DNA of 64,000 nucleotides, from assembly GCA_945643635.1 (NCBI GenBank), contig CALZFC010000066.1:1615001-1679000 (forward strand). Reading direction: 5' to 3'. Below the pieces are notes generated by a model. The model had not been told where the DNA came from and made no database searches. It worked only from the letters and a program-made list of their open reading frames with translations. The position numbers and the translations under genes are program-made. Positions 51,728 to 62,677 of this stretch are shown here, in pieces; position 1 is the stretch's first letter; each line of letters opens with the position of its first letter. Origin of the DNA: Allodiplogaster sudhausi. Its lineage: Eukaryota; Nematoda; Chromadorea; Rhabditida; Diplogasteridae.

Positions 51728-52985
51728 TCTCTCTATTAGATAAACAACGTAAAAACGTAATTGACTGGTTACGGCAGATTGCTTCCTGTGGGCGGCAGGA
51801 TTGATGGATTTGGATGAAACTTTCCAGAAAGGTACATTGAAGTCTCGGCTATCGTCCTGTGAGGGTTTGGAAATTTTTGGTTGGCGCCGGCGCCGCAAAG
51901 GCGGGTCACTCGAGAAAGTTTGAGGCCGAATTTCTCATTTTCTAGGGCACCTACAAAAACATGGGGTAATCTACCAATGACCAGAAGTTCAATTCCGTAG
52001 ATCGATTGGTAGATCGGTGGGAATGGATTATCTAAAATGGGCACTTTTTCTCATGTTTTTGCCCCTTTTCTCAAAATCTGTAAATACGATTGGTTGATTG
52101 TCGGGTTCTATCGATGCAGTTTTTCAATGCGCATCTTTTAATGTATGACTTGTTAACTTTTGCGCATGGGGGATATCTGAAAAATCGATAAAACTGGAAA
52201 TTTTTTTTGTTAGGGACCAACTTTGAACTTTTATATCTGAAGAAGTAGGGACCGTATCGGGATGGGACTAGGAGCATCTTGTTAAGAATTGAACTGGCTT
52301 CCATATGAGCCTATTTGGGTTAGGCTAGGTTTCCGGGAAAGTGCCCTGAGGGTGAGGTGAAATTTAGGTCACTTTCCTGACATTTTTTTCCTCGGTTTTA
52401 GAACATATGGCTACATCTTATATACCAATCCGTAGCATAGGAATAGGGTAACAATTCTCTCATACAAAACTTTTGATGAAAAAAAATGCATTTTTGATCT
52501 ACATATGGGGTCGACCATGCTCTCGTGCAAATTTAGGCCTGATACTCGAGTTAACGTTCGGGGGGACTATTTTTAATGGCATAAGGATGAAAAAAGCAGT
52601 ATAATGAGCTATTTTATTTCATATGTTACCGCTGGAAAAATCGATATTTCGTAGGTCAGTATTTTTTTTAGGGGCAAGGAGTTGGAATTTTTGGCTCATA
52701 AGTTAGTTCTAAAGAGAGTCGCGGATTACAAGCTCTCTGCCGTCAAGATTATGAAAATCCGATACTTCTGCACGAAGATATGGGCACGAACGTGAATATG
52801 AGCCTCGTTTCTTTGCCATTCTGCATCTAACATCTCACCGCTGACTTGGGAAAGGCAGAGTGAAGTCAGCAGTATGCCTCTTTGGTCTAATGCTAAGGAG
52901 CTCAACATGTCCAAAGAACCCGGGTTCGATGCCCGGCCGGGTACAAAGTTTTTGCACATTTTGGAAAACTTAATTTCTATTTATA
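51728..52985 (+). mobile_element. Related diverged unit 6, 3' end not identifiable
   Basis: It follows unit 5 directly with TCTCTCTATTAGATAAAC and keeps recognisable blocks in the same order (GTGGGCGGCAGGA, GGCGCCGGCGCC, TTTTTTGTTAGG, AAAGTGCCCTG, TCTCATACAAAAC, a GGTTCGATGCC B box, TTTTGCACATTTT). The hairpin tail and CTAG end were not found. Confidence 0.6.
52871..52943 (+). other. tRNA-like remnant (T-arm and A/B-box-like motifs)
   Basis: CCGGG-TTCGATG-CCCGG forms a perfect T-arm and TGGTCTAATGCTAAGG resembles an A box. The 5' acceptor strand does not pair with CCGGGTA and the anticodon stem is absent. I read it as a degenerate tRNA-derived segment in unit 6, not a functional tRNA. Confidence 0.45.
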
Positions 52986-55118
52986 AATCTTATTTAACTA
53001 AAGAAAATTAAATAAAAAGAGCCATTCTAAAGGTTTTAATACTACGTGCGTGGAGAGAGAGAGAAGAGGGAGTAGTAGAGAGAAATAGGGCAGAGCCTCG
53101 CTAGGGCGCAAGAATGTTCTTGGCATCCCGTACAACGCCGCTTTATGTCTTTGTGATAGAATTATGATGACTGGGAAGGAGAATGAATGAGGAGGGAGAG
53201 AAGAGAGACAGAACGGCAAGGGATACGGAAATGACACAACAGACGGAATAGGAAGATTCAGAGATCAAATTACAGTGAGTGGGGGAAGTGGGAAATGCAG
53301 TTTTTTATACATATCCTTTTATTATATTTATCGTTTTCAAAGACAATTCGAATATTAAAATAAACTGCAAACTGTATGTATGTATGTATGTATGTAAATA
53401 TGCTTGTATGTACGTATGTATGTATATGCTATGCAACATTACAACATTCTCGCGAGTACTTGAGAGTTTATGAGAACTATCAAATTTAAATAGAGCTACA
53501 TATATATATATATATATATAAGTCGCTGTAAACTAAGCTTTCAGATGATTTCGTTGTTGTAGAGGAGGCAGAAAATTTGTTAGAAAATTGTGAATATTCC
53601 ACAGTTTGGTATCTCTTATCATGCATAATAATGTAAAAACGTTGGTTGTTTCTACCTCAGAAAAGGAAATTAATGGAATATTATAACTTTCGTGACAAAA
53701 TTCCGCCTGTGCCGTGACAACAACAAAATCGAGAGAAAGTTTAGTCTGCAGCGTTTTTCATGACGACACAAATGTTCATGACAAGACTGAATATACATAA
53801 CTGGCCAGAGACTACTTGTTAGAGTCTGAGTATGGGGAAGAGAGAGAGAAAGAGAGAGAGAGAGAGAAATAGAGAGGAGAGAGAGAGAGCTTAAAGACAG
53901 CTAAAATGCTCAGAGAGAGAGAGAGAGAGAGAAAGAATGCAAGAATGAGAAGGCGGAATTGGAAATGTGACCAAGGCACACTAAAAATAAGCAGCCCGCC
54001 TTAGGTGTTCGAAGGCAGTCATTTGAGGGATGAAGGAATGAGGCAAGGACTGAGGGGGGAAGAGCACTATTTCGTTCCAAAAAGAGCCTATAAAACACGT
54101 CATCGCACAAAAAGAACCCAAAATAAGCAGGGAATGAGAGTGAGGCTCACATGAAGTAAAATTGTAGAAATGTAGAGCTCACATTCCACATGGAAAGAGA
54201 GAGCATCAATCAGATTTCTCAGGGATTAAAGGACCGACAGAATACGAATATTCTGTATTGATGATGATGAAAGAAGGAAGTGAAGAATAAAAAAGGAGAA
54301 GTGTTGAGAGTTTAGGAATAATAAAAAGTTAAAGATCTGACTAAGTTACAGTAAGGAAAGTGTCTCAGTTGATGTTAAAAGAGTATAAGAAAATCACTGT
54401 TAAAAAGCTCACGAAGTTATACTTGTAAGGTAAGTTAAGAAGTATAAGAGAAGAACGGTTAATTATTGGAAAACCCAGATTTTCGCGGTCTGCGGTTCCA
54501 AGCGTTCGCAAGGAACCGCAAAAAAAGTGCGGCCAGGCTCAAATGCCAGCCATCAGTGAGCTTGTGCCTCGAACTCGAGGAGTGATCTGAATTCTGGGAT
54601 GCCCATATTCCGGCGCAACCTATACTTGACGGCCTTTCGACCAAAATTTTTTCTCTGCGCAACGCTATTTCGCTGTATGGTATTGTGTTCTTGGAATGTT
54701 GGTTAACTGCCAAAAAAAGTATATTTCGAGAGTTTTACTGCTCAACGTGAATTATACACAGCTCTCTGTATCTCATTACAAAGCTCTTACTTTGTACAAT
54801 TCACAGGTATAGAGAGAGAAGCCACTTTCGGTCTCTTTGTATGTGAGTTAATGTGTTTAAATGGAAAGGAACGCTTAAACGCACAAATGTTGGCATTGTG
54901 CCACAAAACTTTAAATGCATTGTAGATACGTTCAATGGACACGAAATAATGCAAATTTTTGCAGAGGGACAGAGGAATGCGAGAAGAAGAGAGAAAAATA
55001 GAGAGAGAGTGGAAAAGAGTGTTGTAAGTGTTTATATTTAATGTTCTTTCAAGTGTTTGGCTGCATGTTTGGTTTTCATTTGCTCCGGAAAAAGCCGATC
55101 TCCCGGAGAATTCTTCGA
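52986..55118. other. Spacer with simple repeats
   Basis: It holds (TATG)n-like DNA at 53370-53430, (AT)n at 53502-53520 and GA tracts at 53840-53940. At about 54483-54530 a hairpin pairs TGCGGTTCC with GGAACCGCA around AAGCGTTCGCAA, within an otherwise unclassified 240-bp block. No gene is supported. Confidence 0.5.
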
Positions 55119-55268
55119 GGACAGAGACATCGAGAGAGTATAAAAAACTGAGAGACAAAAGTTGCCGGGCGGGGGAAATTTGCGACGCTATGACCATAGC
55201 GTCGCAAATCTCCTCCAACCGGCAGGTCGTGTCTCTCACTTTTAAACACTCTCTCGCTGTCTCTGTCC
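55119..55268. repeat. 150-bp near-palindrome
   Basis: The two halves are inverted copies. Both start GGACAGAGACA(T/G)CGAGAGAGT and continue with TGAGAGACA and TGCCGG blocks. The centre is an exact 15-bp arm, ATTTGCGACGCTATG, with a 2-bp spacer (AC). Confidence 0.9.
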
Positions 55269-56130
55269 TTCTGCGAGGGTGGCCGGACATCATTTTGCCG
55301 GGTGGAGGGTGGGGGAACCCCGCCAGATCTGGCGGGAGACGCGTCAGGGACAGAGAAATAGGGCATTTTCGTGAGAGAATCAGACGTTTCCAGGTGAGGG
55401 AAGCCCCGGGAGTTCTCCCCCCAAAAAAACGACACTTTACTACGGCGGCTGCAGTAAAGAAACGTTATGCTGCGACATTCACCCAAGATTTTCTTGTTTG
55501 CTGTTCAACATGCCTTCTTGTGCTTGCTCGACTGCAGAACAAGAAGAAAAAGGCAAATCGATGACATCCCCCGATTTCAGGAAGAAAAATGGGATAGGAG
55601 AGCGGAGGAAGTATGCTTTTGAGTGGATGAGTTAGACTAAGTTGAGCTAGAGCGGATGGGGAGCTGAAAGGGTGGTGAAAGATAAGAAAAAGAGAGAGGA
55701 ATAGAGAGAGGGATCTGGGAGGGAGAACAAGCAGACAGCGTGAAAGGAGAATGAGAGTGAAAGAGAGAGGGAAGATATAAAGAGAAAGAGAGGAAGAGAA
55801 TGCTCTACTGCTTAAATTCACTCCTTCGCCTTTTTCTCCGAGTTCTTTTTCCTTGCATTTCGTTGGAGTGCAGTCCACTTTTGACGGAAGAAGGCATTGC
55901 CATGAAGTCAAGCGAGGACGAGAGAGAGAGAGAGAGAGAGAATGAGGGAGCAAGACGTTGTGAAAGAAGAAGGAGAGAAAATATGAAAGGTTGAAAAAAA
56001 ATAGCAGCACAGCTTCGCAGAGTCTCTCCTCCCTCCGGTCAAGAAGCAAAAGCTGCCAGACTCCAGTCGGGAGGCTGCGCTGCCTGCTCCAGTTTCTTCC
56101 CTCCACTATTCCTCAGGGAACTCCAGTCTG
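55269..56130. other. Spacer with short perfect palindrome
   Basis: It contains the 18-bp perfect palindrome CCCGCCAGATCTGGCGGG (55318-55335) and purine-rich DNA. Open frames exist on both strands, none supported. Confidence 0.5.
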
Positions 56131-56149
56131 AACAGAGAGGAGAGAACGA

Positions 56150-56214
56150 CAGAGAGAGAGAGAGAGAGAGAGAACGACAGAGAGAGAGAGAGAACGACAG
56201 AGAGAGAGAGAGAA

Positions 56215-56279
<65 letters not shown>

Positions 56280-56280
56280 T
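56150..56280 (+). repeat. Compound minisatellite of (GA)n and ACGACA
   Basis: GA runs of variable length alternate with the spacer AACGACA at least five times, forming a higher-order repeat of about 20-36 bp. Confidence 0.9.
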
Positions 56281-56569
56281 ATTAAATGTTGCGAAAACGC
56301 ACTTATATGCACATACATATGTATGTACATATGCAATGGCAATGTCGACTAAAAATCTGATATTAAGAGAGGTAAATTAAAGAATTGGCGCGAGTCTGTG
56401 AAGAAAGAGATGAAAGAGCCAGGAGATGGTGGGAGATAGATAAAGAACACTCAGTTGAGAGGTTGAAGACGGAGGAGAGAAAGAGAGCTTGATGAATGAA
56501 ACGAGTTGGGCAGAATTAGCGAGGAAGAGAGAGCGAGAGACGGAGAACCGAGTGAAAGCGAGAATGGAA

Positions 56570-56610
<41 letters not shown>

Positions 56611-57110
56611 GAGAGAGAGAGAGAGAGTGAGAGAGAATGAAAGCGGTCAGAAGCCGATGGCAGAAGAGTAGCCAAGGAGTGGTATTGATGCTGCGGAGTA
56701 TTCCACACGCGGCATTCACTACACTGCGGGCAATAAACGAATTAGAACAGCAAATGGGCGAGAATGAGGAGAAGACAAAGAGAAAGGAGTGGCAGAGAGA
56801 GAAAGAAAAGAAGAGAGAGAAAGAGGGGAGAGAGAGGGAGGAGGGAGGAGGGAGAGATGGAGAGAGAGATTAAGGGCAACGGAAGGAACGAAAGAATGTG
56901 AAAGAACGCAAGAGAATTCCATGTCTGAAGCTGAAGTCCATTAGAAAGAGAATGGAAATGCATGTTCTTCATGCTTTTGCCTGAACAAGCAGAGAAATGT
57001 TTGAGCGTTGTAGCAATTGAAGAAAAATTGGCCAGAGTGATTGAGTCTTTGCATTTGTTGCCTTTCTTCGTTCTTCTTGATAGTCGTAAGCCATCGCTCA
57101 CTTTCTTTCT
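56281..57110. other. GA-rich spacer
   Basis: A (GA)n tract lies at about 56580-56635 and GA-rich DNA at 56780-56880. No gene is supported. Confidence 0.5.
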
Positions 57111-57117
57111 TTCTTTC

Positions 57118-57352
57118 CTTTTCTCCTTCTCTCATTCTCTTTTCCTCTCTTTCTTTTCTCTCTCATTCTCTTTTCCTCTCTTTGTTTTTTCTCTCATTCT
57201 CTTTTCCTCTCTTTCTTTTCTCTCTCATTCTCTTTTCCTCTCTTTCCTCTCCCATTCTCTTTTCCTCTTTTTCTTCTCTCTCTCATTCTCTTTTCCTTTC
57301 TTTCTTTTCTCTCTCATTCTCTTTTCCTCTCTTTCTTTTCTCCCTCTTTCTC
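57118..57352 (+). repeat. Pyrimidine minisatellite, about 30-bp unit, seven to eight copies
   Basis: The unit TCTCTCATTCTCTTTTCCTC plus TCTTTCTTTT recurs with small variants (GTTTTTT, CTCCC, CTTTTTC). It is almost pure pyrimidine on the plus strand. Confidence 0.9.
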
Positions 57353-59026
57353 TCCCCTTTCACAACTCGCCTTGTTCTGCTTCCAGTCGCCGTTCTAAAC
57401 GTTCTCAAGAACGATGCAATGCCCTGACAGATTCTCAGCCGGCTCGGAAATCCATAGAATTATTGAACTGGAAGCCATCAATCGGATCAAGAAATACATA
57501 CCTACATATGTATGTAATTTGAGTAAAACTTGAATCGCTTTTGAAAAGGAAATTATCATATTGACATACATATATATGTAGATCAGAGGAAAACAGAGAA
57601 GTAACAATTCCCTTTTTCCTGAATTAGATTAATACTGAGCATTCAGAAAACCTTGACGTACATCGTTGTGTGGCTCTAGCATGTAGTTCTGCAAAGACTA
57701 AGGGATGCGAAATTGTTTGAAGTAGGAGAGACTGCAAGCTCGTCCTCCTTTTCACCTTTCTCTCTCTTTCTCTCTGATTCAATCACTCTCTCACTCATCT
57801 TCTCTGTTCTCTCTCTTATTCATTCTCTCTCCTGTATTTCTCTTTATCTCTGGGTATCTTCGCCATGCATGTCTTATTCGAACGAGTGTGCTTACGATAT
57901 TTGATATCTAAGCTTTCGCTGGCAGAAGTAACATTGTTAGAGAACGGGGTGAGATGGAGAGCGAGAGAGAGGAAGCGATAGAAAGAAATAGATAGAGAGC
58001 GCGGAAGTGGTGTACTCTATGGAGATAAGGTACTAGAAAAAATGGCAGATGTCTGAGTGGGTCGGCGTATTCGGATTCTACAGAAACTGGAAACTTCTCT
58101 GTCTCTGTCTCTGTTTCTCTCTCTCTCTCTCTCTCTCTCTGCCGATTTCTCTCTCAAGCACCCCTCAATTTCTCCTATTTTCACCCTATTTCTCTACATC
58201 TATGTCATATAGAATCCAGTTTATCAGTTTATATTGGTTGCCACAAGGTACTCCGATCACAAATGAGACCAAAAGGTATGTAGTCTCGATATAATATGAA
58301 AAAAGACACGTACAATTGTTGAGCCGGTTGGAGACAGCATGGGAAAAGTATTCAGTCTCGAAGTGTGGAAGTGGGGAAAGAGTCGGCAAAATTGCGCTGA
58401 TGTCCATCAGAACTCGCAGCGTAAGCCTAGGCGCGAGAAGTAACAGAAACAACGATGGATTACACAGCGAAGAATAGGAGAGCGAGATATATAAAGAGAG
58501 AGGGAGAGAGAGATGTGGAAGTATCATTAGAAATAGGGAGAGAGTGGTGGGGAGAGGAGACAATTGGTGAGAGAGAGGAAGCGAGAGTATTGGCTAGGAG
58601 GAATGGCCCGGAGGTGAATGGCCGCCGTTGTGGTTCGTCTGGCTGTCCCTTCCGTCAACTCATTCTACTTTTCGCTCTTCTCACTTCAACTCCCGATTCC
58701 TCTCTTCATTCTCTTCTCCCACTTCACTCTCTCTCTCTCTCTCTCTCTCTCCCTCTCTCTCTCTCTCTTACCTGTCAGAGTGGTAACCTGGCTGCGTCCA
58801 GCTGTCGTGGTCCCTGAGGGCGACTTTCTCCGGGCACTTCTCCCCTCGTCTCGTCCGTGTTTACCACGCCATTCCTCTCCCATCCACCTTCTTGCAATTT
58901 ACTTCTCTGTTCCACTTCGAGATGAACAGTGGCTAATCTTCGCTGTTATTCTCATTGTATCTCTCTCACCGTCAATAAAATAAGACGAATACGACTGTCT
59001 TATTTAAAATTGATTTTTTAAATATA
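57353..59026. other. Spacer with weak membrane-type exon candidates
   Basis: On the plus strand, ATG 58618 opens AVPSVNSFYFSLFSLQLPIP, ending in a (CT)n tract (58728-58770). After an acceptor (CCTGTCAG) a frame runs to TAA near 58983 with WLIFAVILIVSLSPSIK. On the minus strand about 58430-58315 reads LRVLMDISAILPTLSPLPHF then FETEYFSHAVSNRLNN before a GTACGT donor. Neither was matched to a family. Confidence 0.3.
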
Positions 59027-59221
59027 CAGTACCATTCACACAGAAATATTTTCTTTTCTCTAGAATGATGGGAAAAAGACGAGATAAAATAATGCGAAAA
59101 TTATCTCAGCAAAGGAAATTTAAACTTCGCTTAAATTTCTTTTTTCGGGCACCGCTTTCAAAAGATTGACTAATACCGACGATTTCTTGGCACGCTTAAG
59201 CCGACACGTTGAACGGTACTG
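59027..59221. mobile_element. 195-bp Tc1/mariner-type MITE
   Basis: The ends CAGTACCATTCA and TGAACGGTACTG are inverted copies with one mismatch, flanked on both sides by TA (59025-59026 and 59222-59223), the Tc1/mariner target duplication. There is no coding capacity. Confidence 0.8.
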
Positions 59222-59469
59222 TAGATAATATAAAAATTTCTCATTATTAAATAGCAAAGAAGAAAGAGAAAAGCACAAAATGGTATCGTATATTCTTTTT
59301 ATTGCTCTTCTAAGATGCTCGATTGTCCGGATTGCCAGAGGCTAATCGGTGAGGCATCCCCCCCCCCGGCTGCCCCTTCTTCCGCCAGACAACCTCTGTT
59401 TTGAGTCATCCACGGATTAAAGGACAGGGTTGAAGAAGGAATAAAGCGGCAAGAGAAAAGATGGAGAGA

Positions 59470-59618
<149 letters not shown>

Positions 59619-59903
59619 AGAGAGTTAAAGATGGCCCGAGGCATGAATGGCTGAGTTACGATCAGGGGATGGATGGATGGAACACGGAATGGAGAGGGAG
59701 GAGAGAGCAGCAGTGGGCGGGAAGCAGAAGGGCAGAGCCACCTGGGGAGACGCGGCCTCTTCACAGGCAGACAATACGCCTTGGCCGGTATTCTCTATCC
59801 AGCATCCAACTTTATTCCCCTTTCATGATGAGAGAAAGCTTTCGATTGTGATATTTCAAATGTCATAATGAATGTAATATTGCCCCTTTTTAATATTTCA
59901 GGA

Positions 59904-60870
59904 ATGAGCTGGGTTAGTCTGTTCATCGTGATTACCATGCTGGAGCACTCAATTGGAATTCAACTGCGAAATGCCGGGGATGATGGTAGATATTGTTTCA
60001 TTTATATCATTCCAATCAATTGATGAAATAGAAACGTGCAGTATAATGTTGAAGTGATGAAACTTGTGGATGCGATGAGCAAGCGAGCCGAGGAGATCGA
60101 GAGGTTTTCCAAGTCTGCCGCAGTCCGCAAACATCAACAACTCAAGGTCATTTTTTGCTACTTTGTCATATTTCAAACGTATGCTTTAAGAACGAGGAGA
60201 ACAGTGCAAAAGAAAATGATGAAGGGAACCCTATTCACGAGAATGATGAACGAGGTTGGAACTAAATTATTGACATATTGTCAACGAAAACGAGTCAAAA
60301 TTAAAACCCTTATCCAAACTTGGATTTACTTTCTTCAAAGAAATTATAAAAGGCTCGCTAACATATCAACCGGCTGGTGATCTGAAAGAACGACGAAATG
60401 ACTTTTTACCAGGTTTGTTGTTGATCATGGTTAGCGATTTATTTACAATGTTCATTATATTTATGTCGCATAAACAAAGCTACCCGAGAAATGAGTCCCC
60501 ACACATCTTTAAACTTTCTTGCTGATAAAAGAAGAATAATCGTTTTTATTTGAAGAGTGGCGCGAGCCGCCTACTGCCTGGTCTACTTCTGGTCTAGAAT
60601 CGACGATTCAACAGCCACCTCTCAACCCTCCCGGGACAAGACAACTTAGGTTTCAGACACAATCTTATCTTATTACAAGAGCTCCTTGAACCCCCTGGCA
60701 GGACGACCCTCTCGCCGCCGTCTTCAGTCGTCCTTCTCCGCCCGCCTACAGCAGCCCGGGTTCTGCCTCGACTTCCTCTCCTCACTCCTCCCAACATGCA
60801 ATCAAACAATTCTCCGGTCTTCCTTCCAAGGAGAACCAAACAGTTCACACTTATGTATCATGGCCAGTGA
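59904..60870 (+). CDS. Small secreted or signal-anchored protein, unrecognised
   Basis: ATG 59904 starts a signal peptide (MSWVSLFIVITMLEHSIGIQ). Later exons give a helical segment EVMKLVDAMSKRAEEIERFS (about 60045-60146), an acidic piece NEENSAKENDEGNPIHENDE (about 60192-60253), GSLTYQPAGDLKERRNDFLP (about 60351-60411) and a Pro-rich tail (ESTIQQPPLNPPGTRQL, then VLPRLPLLTPPNMQSNNSPV), ending TGA 60868-60870. Phases agree for exons 2-6. Between exon 1 (donor GATGATG|GTAGAT) and exon 2 (acceptor AATAG|AAACG) the frame is off by one base, so exon 1 may belong to another join, or there is a frameshift. An alternative reads on after about 60411 through a membrane helix (LLLIMVSDLFTMFIIFM). I do not recognise the family. 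Confidence 0.4.
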
Positions 60871-60984
60871 TCTTTGATATTTTATCCCGTTAAGGGAAAA
60901 GAAGGAATTGAACAATCTTCCAAGGTAATAAAGAGAACAATAATTACAACATATATAATATATTATCATGAGTACTCCGTATTG

Positions 60985-62677
60985 TTACAATTCTGTCTTC
61001 TTGCTTGCGCGCAATTTCGGTCCCTTCTCGAGTTGCTCAGGCGCCTCTTCAGTTTCCTGCCAAATATGCATTCTTGCTCATACGTTGTGATTTGCTAGAA
61101 GGAGAGGAACCTCGCTTGTGACGAATCCATCATTGTCAAAGTCGAGAATCCACGCAAAGCCATGCTCTCTCCTGGCTCCCTCAGGAGTCTTCCCAGCCTT
61201 CTTTACCTGCCAAGTCGTCATGTTTCATGTACATGCATTCATTCAAACTTGTTAGAGAAGTGTGTATGCTCAATATACATCAGAATAGTATGAAAGCTCT
61301 GTGTTTCAAGTATCAAATCTATAAACGTTACTGTGATTTTCATACATACCTTGGACTTCATTGTATTCTCATCTCGTTCGATAATCTTTTGGAATTCACC
61401 AAAGTCGATGCTCCCGTCTCCATTCACGTCGAAATACCTTTAAAGTCAACGGATAGAAGAGTAAAGAAGAAAGAAATGCGACCAACCGGATATAATATCT
61501 CGCAGCGACTACGTTGTCAATGTCCTCATTTGGCCATGTCTTCCCGAATTCCTCCTTCTGTCCATCAGCGAATTTTGAGAGCTTAAAACATGGAGATGTG
61601 AGAGTGATTGAAAACGGTAAGGGAATGAGATGGGAAATAGGCAGAGAGAGAGAAAAAGAGACCAACACAAAGTATTCGGAAAGATAGAAAACTGTCAATG
61701 AGAATGATATTTTCTACTAAATCAAAATGATACTGACATCCTTCTGAGAGATGAAAGTGTCTCCGTCCATGTCGATTCGCTTGAACTGTTCTGCGAGGCT
61801 GAAGGGTGTTACTTCAATCACATCCACATCGAAGCGAATCCAGTGCTCCTCCGAAGGGACGTCTTTCCATACTAGTAATCAAATCCCAAGATATTAATTT
61901 ATTAAAACCGTTGAAAAATTGAATAAAAATTTGAATTGACAATAAAATAGAGGAAACTGATGAAATGACGCTGCTAACATTTCCCACGGCTCTCCTTCTG
62001 AGCGAGTCGCCACGGGACGCTGACTCTACGCTCTTCTCCCTTGCAGACACCCTCAAGCCCCTGAAGGATGAGAAAGAGAGAATCAGTCCGGCTCTCTCTC
62101 TCTCCAATATCTGCTGTACCTTGTCCAAGCCAGGGATGGTCATGCCATATCCAACTTGAATGCTGACTGGCCTTCCGCTATGCGTGGAGTAGACCCGTCG
62201 GCCGTCTTCGAGATAAAGCTGAAAGATGGGTTCGAGAATCAATTTATTACTCGTAACTCAATTATTCTAAATAAAAAAAGAAGTAGTGTTGCTGGTTGTT
62301 TACCTTGAAGTGAAAGGTGACGAAGTCGTCCTTCTCCGCCTGGTGCCCGCACTCTCTCGGCTTCGACTGCCTTTCAATCTATTAAAATAAACTATGTAAG
62401 TGGTTATAAGAAGAAGTAGATTCAAAAAGAAGCCTTGATATCGAGTGGCCCCCCGTTGCTCATCTCCTCGAGATGTCTAATTTGTGCAGCACTCATTGGC
62501 TTGCCCTCTCCACGAATCTCAACCACAGGAATCGCACTCTCATCTCGAGAAGCTGCCCAAGTTGAGTCAACTTAATAATCAAAATAAATTCTTCATGTCC
62601 ACAAATGCGCATAGTCAAATTAAAATGGAAACAAAACTCGAACCTGAGAAAATGAACAGTAGAATCAGCGATCTCAT
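60985..62677 (-). CDS. ER-luminal FKBP-like protein with EF-hands and a KTEL tail
   Basis: Minus-strand exons join in phase from ATG 62677 (signal peptide MRSLILLFIFSG) to TAA 60985-60987. The FKBP fold follows: ECGHQAEKDDFVTFHFK, YLEDGRRVYSTHSGRPVSIQ, VGYGMTIPGLDK, GLEGVCKGEERRVSVPWRLA, then WIRFDVDVIEVTPFSLAEQF. EF-hand loops are DMDGDTFISQKD (about 61750), DVNGDGSIDFGE (about 61410) and DFDNDGFVTSE (about 61115). The C-terminus is ...RASKKTEL, a KDEL-type retrieval signal. The layout resembles the FKBP7/14 type of ER prolyl isomerases that act on procollagen, which end HDEL. Several residues lining the FK506/proline pocket differ: the usual AYG loop is replaced by RLAQKES, and the I-P-P segment is absent. 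Isomerase activity may be weak or lost. Confidence 0.85.

Noticed and set aside
52871..52943. A second functional tRNA gene
   Set aside because: The T-arm is perfect, but the 5' acceptor strand and anticodon stem do not pair.
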